64,000 bases of DNA from the NCBI RefSeq assembly GCF_014190775.1, contig NZ_JACHVP010000003.1:496001-560000 (forward strand), read 5' to 3'. The position numbers and the translations under genes are program-made. The stretch is from Leifsonia aquatica. GTDB taxonomy: Bacteria; Actinomycetota; Actinomycetes; Actinomycetales; Microbacteriaceae. Below, piece by piece: positions 62,179-64,000 of this stretch. The notes beneath the pieces were generated by a model. The model saw nothing but the letters and a program-made list of their open reading frames with translations. It did no database searches and had not been told where the DNA came from. Each line of letters starts with the position of its first letter. Position 1 is the stretch's first letter.

Positions 62179-62990
62179 CGCCCTCCTTCGCGCGCGGCGT
62201 ACGCGCCCGGCGGTGCACCGATCACGGCCCGGAACTCCCGACTGAAATGCGCCTGGTCCGCGTATCCGAGGTCGAGCGCGAGTGTGGCGAGCGCGGGAGG
62301 TTCGGTCGAGCGCAGAGCCGCCGCGGCCTCCTGCAGCCGGTAGCGCTGGATGAGCCATTTTGGGCCGAAGCCGATGTGCCCGGCGACCAGGCGCTGGAGG
62401 TGTCGGACGCCGAGGCCGAACCGCGCGGCGAGATCCTCGACGCGGCGCAGTTCGCGGTCCTCCTCGACGGTTGCGACGATCTCGTCGACGAGCCGGGCCT
62501 CCTCGCCCGGCACCGGGAGGCCGCCCAGCCAGCTCTCGACGACGGTGACCGCGGCCGCGTCGTCGCCGTCGGCCATCGCGACGCGGACCACGGGCAGCAG
62601 GTCATCCAGCCCGTCGAGGGCGAGCTCGCTCGCGGGAAGGGCGGCGGGCAGCGAACGGAGGGAGGCGCCGGTCCAGCCGCGCGCGACACCCGGGCGCAGC
62701 AGCATCCCGAACGCCCATCCCGATCCGCGCAGGGTGCGGCCGCTCACGCCCCGGCTCGCCCGGTGCAGCAGGGCGGAGTCGGGCTCGATCACGAGGTTCG
62801 CCGCCGGGTACTCGAGCACCTGCGGGCGCAGGGTCCGCCCCTCCGGCAGGGTCCAGCGCGGCAGCCAGTAGTGCCGGACGAACGCGCTCGCCGCGTCGCC
62901 GGGGAAGACCCGGCCGATCCGCACGGGCTCGTCGCCGGTGCGCGTGAGCAGGCCGTTGCTGCGTGGCACGGCGGCGGTGTGCGGACTCAC
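62175..62990 (-). CDS. AraC-family transcriptional regulator
   Basis: 271 residues from GTG. An N-terminal domain of the DUF6597 type (about 20-150) and a C-terminal double HTH (about 165-260) with LAARFGLGVRHLQRLVAGHI and the typical LALDLGYADQAHFSREF. It precedes the phosphotransferase with an ATGA overlap and diverges from the GNAT gene. Possible targets are this operon itself and the GNAT gene. Confidence 0.9.
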   Translation of the reverse strand: MSPHTAAVPRSNGLLTRTGDEPVRIGRVFPGDAASAFVRHYWLPRWTLPEGRTLRPQVLEYPAANLVIEPDSALLHRASRGVSGRTLRGSGWAFGMLLRPGVARGWTGASLRSLPAALPASELALDGLDDLLPVVRVAMADGDDAAAVTVVESWLGGLPVPGEEARLVDEIVATVEEDRELRRVEDLAARFGLGVRHLQRLVAGHIGFGPKWLIQRYRLQEAAAALRSTEPPALATLALDLGYADQAHFSREFRAVIGAPPGAYAAREGGR

Positions 62991-63007
62991 GCTGCCATAC
63001 TTTCACG

Positions 63008-63616
63008 GTGAGCTCGATCCGTCCCTTCCAGCCGGCCGACCGCGACGATGTCTACGCGATCTGCGTCCGGACCGGGGCGAGCGGTCAGGACGCGACCGGT
63101 GCGTACTCCAGCGACGACCTGCTGCCCGACGTCTTCGCCGGGCCGTACATCGCCTACCAGCCCGATCTCGCCTTCGTCGTCGACACCGGCGATCACGTGG
63201 CGGGCTATGTGATCGCCGTCGCCGACAGCCTCGCCTTCGCCGACTGGTACGAGGCGGAATGGCTCCCGGCGTTCCGCGCGAAGTACCCGCTGGAGCGGGC
63301 CAGGGACGACGCCGAACGCCAGGCGATCGGCTTCGGACTCGACGTGCGCGAGGCGATCGTGCCCGAGGTCGACCGGTTCCCGGCGCACCTCCACATCGAC
63401 CTGCTCCCCGAACTGCAGGGCCAGGGCTTCGGGCGCGCGCTCATCCGCACCCTGCTCGCTGCGCTGCGGGAACGCGGCGTGCCCGGCGTCTACCTCACGA
63501 TGTCGCCCTCGAACCACGGCGCCCGGGCGTTCTACGAGCGGCTCGGCTTCACCGAGCTGCCGTCGAGCACACCGGACGCTCCGGCCCTCGGGATCGCGAC
63601 CGACGCGACGCTCTGA
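63008..63616 (+). CDS. GNAT-family N-acetyltransferase
   Basis: 202 residues from GTG. The acetyl-CoA loop ELQGQGFGRALI lies in the middle, and YERLGFTEL near the end is a typical GNAT beta6-beta7 region. The substrate is unknown. TACTTT ends four bases before the GTG and there is no Shine-Dalgarno, so the mRNA is probably leaderless. Divergent from the AraC gene. Confidence 0.88.
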   Translation: MSSIRPFQPADRDDVYAICVRTGASGQDATGAYSSDDLLPDVFAGPYIAYQPDLAFVVDTGDHVAGYVIAVADSLAFADWYEAEWLPAFRAKYPLERARDDAERQAIGFGLDVREAIVPEVDRFPAHLHIDLLPELQGQGFGRALIRTLLAALRERGVPGVYLTMSPSNHGARAFYERLGFTELPSSTPDAPALGIATDATL

Positions 63617-63625
63617 CGCCCGGGT

Positions 63626-64000
63626 TCAGCGCCCGACGAGCGCCGGGACCCGCTCGAACCAGTAGAGCAGTTCGGGGGAGGTGCGCCGCAGCTGGGCCAG
63701 CGTCATCGAGTCCTGCGGGCGCGTCACGGGGATGTCGAGCTCCTCGGCCACGCGCTCCATGTCCTCGAGGGACCAGAACTGCCCGCGCATCCGGATCAGG
63801 AGGCGGCCGTCCAGCCCGGTGATGAAGAGCTGGGGCAGGGTGTCGAGTGTGCTGCTCTCGTAGAGCTGCACCAGGAGGACAGATCCGACCTCCGCCGGAC
63901 GCACGGCGACCACGCGGCCGAAGAAGCCGCGCTCCCGCACCCCGTCGGTGCCCACGGTGATCGTGACGCTCAGGAACGAGTAGACGCAGAGCACGGTGGC
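63626..64000 (-). CDS. unrecognised protein, cut by the window end
   Basis: At least 122 residues remain, open to the window edge, so the N-terminus is probably missing. The visible part begins with a hydrophobic stretch (VLCVYSFLSVTITVG) and ends with a soluble region containing WSLEDMERVAEELDIP, where the last half looks globular and acidic. I do not recognise a family. It is convergent with the GNAT gene, nine bases away. Confidence 0.6.
   Translation of the reverse strand, partial: ATVLCVYSFLSVTITVGTDGVRERGFFGRVVAVRPAEVGSVLLVQLYESSTLDTLPQLFITGLDGRLLIRMRGQFWSLEDMERVAEELDIPVTRPQDSMTLAQLRRTSPELLYWFERVPALVGR

Noticed and set aside
1-64000. CRISPR array, rRNA, tRNA or transposon
   Set aside because: No regularly spaced repeats, no rRNA or cloverleaf-like sequences, and no transposase motifs were noticed by reading; a covariance-model scan was not possible.

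Overview
The window is high-GC DNA (roughly 70 percent by eye) from a Gram-positive actinobacterium. Evidence: GTG starts are common, lipoprotein solute-binding proteins carry an L-A/S-G/A-C lipobox, LacI/ROK/DeoR sugar regulators are frequent, and many genes look leaderless. The gene style suits Microbacteriaceae (Leifsonia-like), but the genus is inference. No rRNA, tRNA, CRISPR array, insertion sequence, integrase or replication origin was seen.

Layout. 0-9.4 kb: an acidic small protein, a cold-shock protein, a GT2-GtrA/GT39 membrane glycosylation pair, an APC exporter, a LacI regulator, SoxR divergent from an MFS pump across a textbook SoxR box, and a TetR regulator. 9.4-15.4 kb: an NCS1 permease with a YtcJ-like amidohydrolase, then on the other strand a DcuA-like carrier with an M20 dipeptidase. 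15.4-23.0 kb: a LacI-controlled catabolic operon (MFS, Gfo/Idh oxidoreductase, DUF993 aldolase-like protein, TIM-barrel isomerase, glycerate kinase) with a divergent ThuA-like gene and three GGTAAGCGCT operators.

23.2-35.0 kb is a xylan-oligosaccharide locus: xylulokinase and xylose isomerase, then a BxlEFGA-type xylobiose ABC transporter with a GH3 beta-xylosidase, its divergent LacI repressor, a CE7 acetyl-xylan esterase and another LacI regulator. 35.1-38.1 kb holds a Gfo/Idh-ThuA-Gfo/Idh operon, probably for keto-sugar metabolism.

38.1-43.3 kb stands out. The GC content and codon use drop visibly, and five tightly packed genes encode a nucleoside-deoxyribosyltransferase-like protein, a short Ppx/GppA-like ASKHA protein, a GT1 glycosyltransferase, an MFS carrier and a GT2/GT27-like glycosyltransferase. 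It looks horizontally acquired and is the best candidate for an undescribed system, perhaps a glycosylated or nucleotide-derived exported product.

43.4-51.5 kb: an ABC transporter and GH31 alpha-xylosidase operon flanked by two paralogous ROK regulators, suited to xyloglucan fragments such as isoprimeverose. 51.7-57.1 kb: a Bcr/CflA-type MFS pump, a PAP2 phosphatase, a saccharopine-dehydrogenase-like protein and a HerA-like DUF853 ATPase. 57.1-61.3 kb: a DeoR regulator divergent from a third sugar ABC transporter without a hydrolase. 61.3-64 kb: a streptomycin-6-kinase-like phosphotransferase, an AraC regulator, a GNAT acetyltransferase and a gene cut by the window end.

Together the genes describe a plant-litter or plant-associated heterotroph. 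It takes up xylo-oligosaccharides and xyloglucan fragments, removes acetyl groups, hydrolyses them inside the cell, and feeds xylose through XylA/XylB into the pentose phosphate pathway. Each module has a local repressor. Many intergenic gaps hold strong perfect hairpins without T-tracts, and one double-palindrome element occurs twice.
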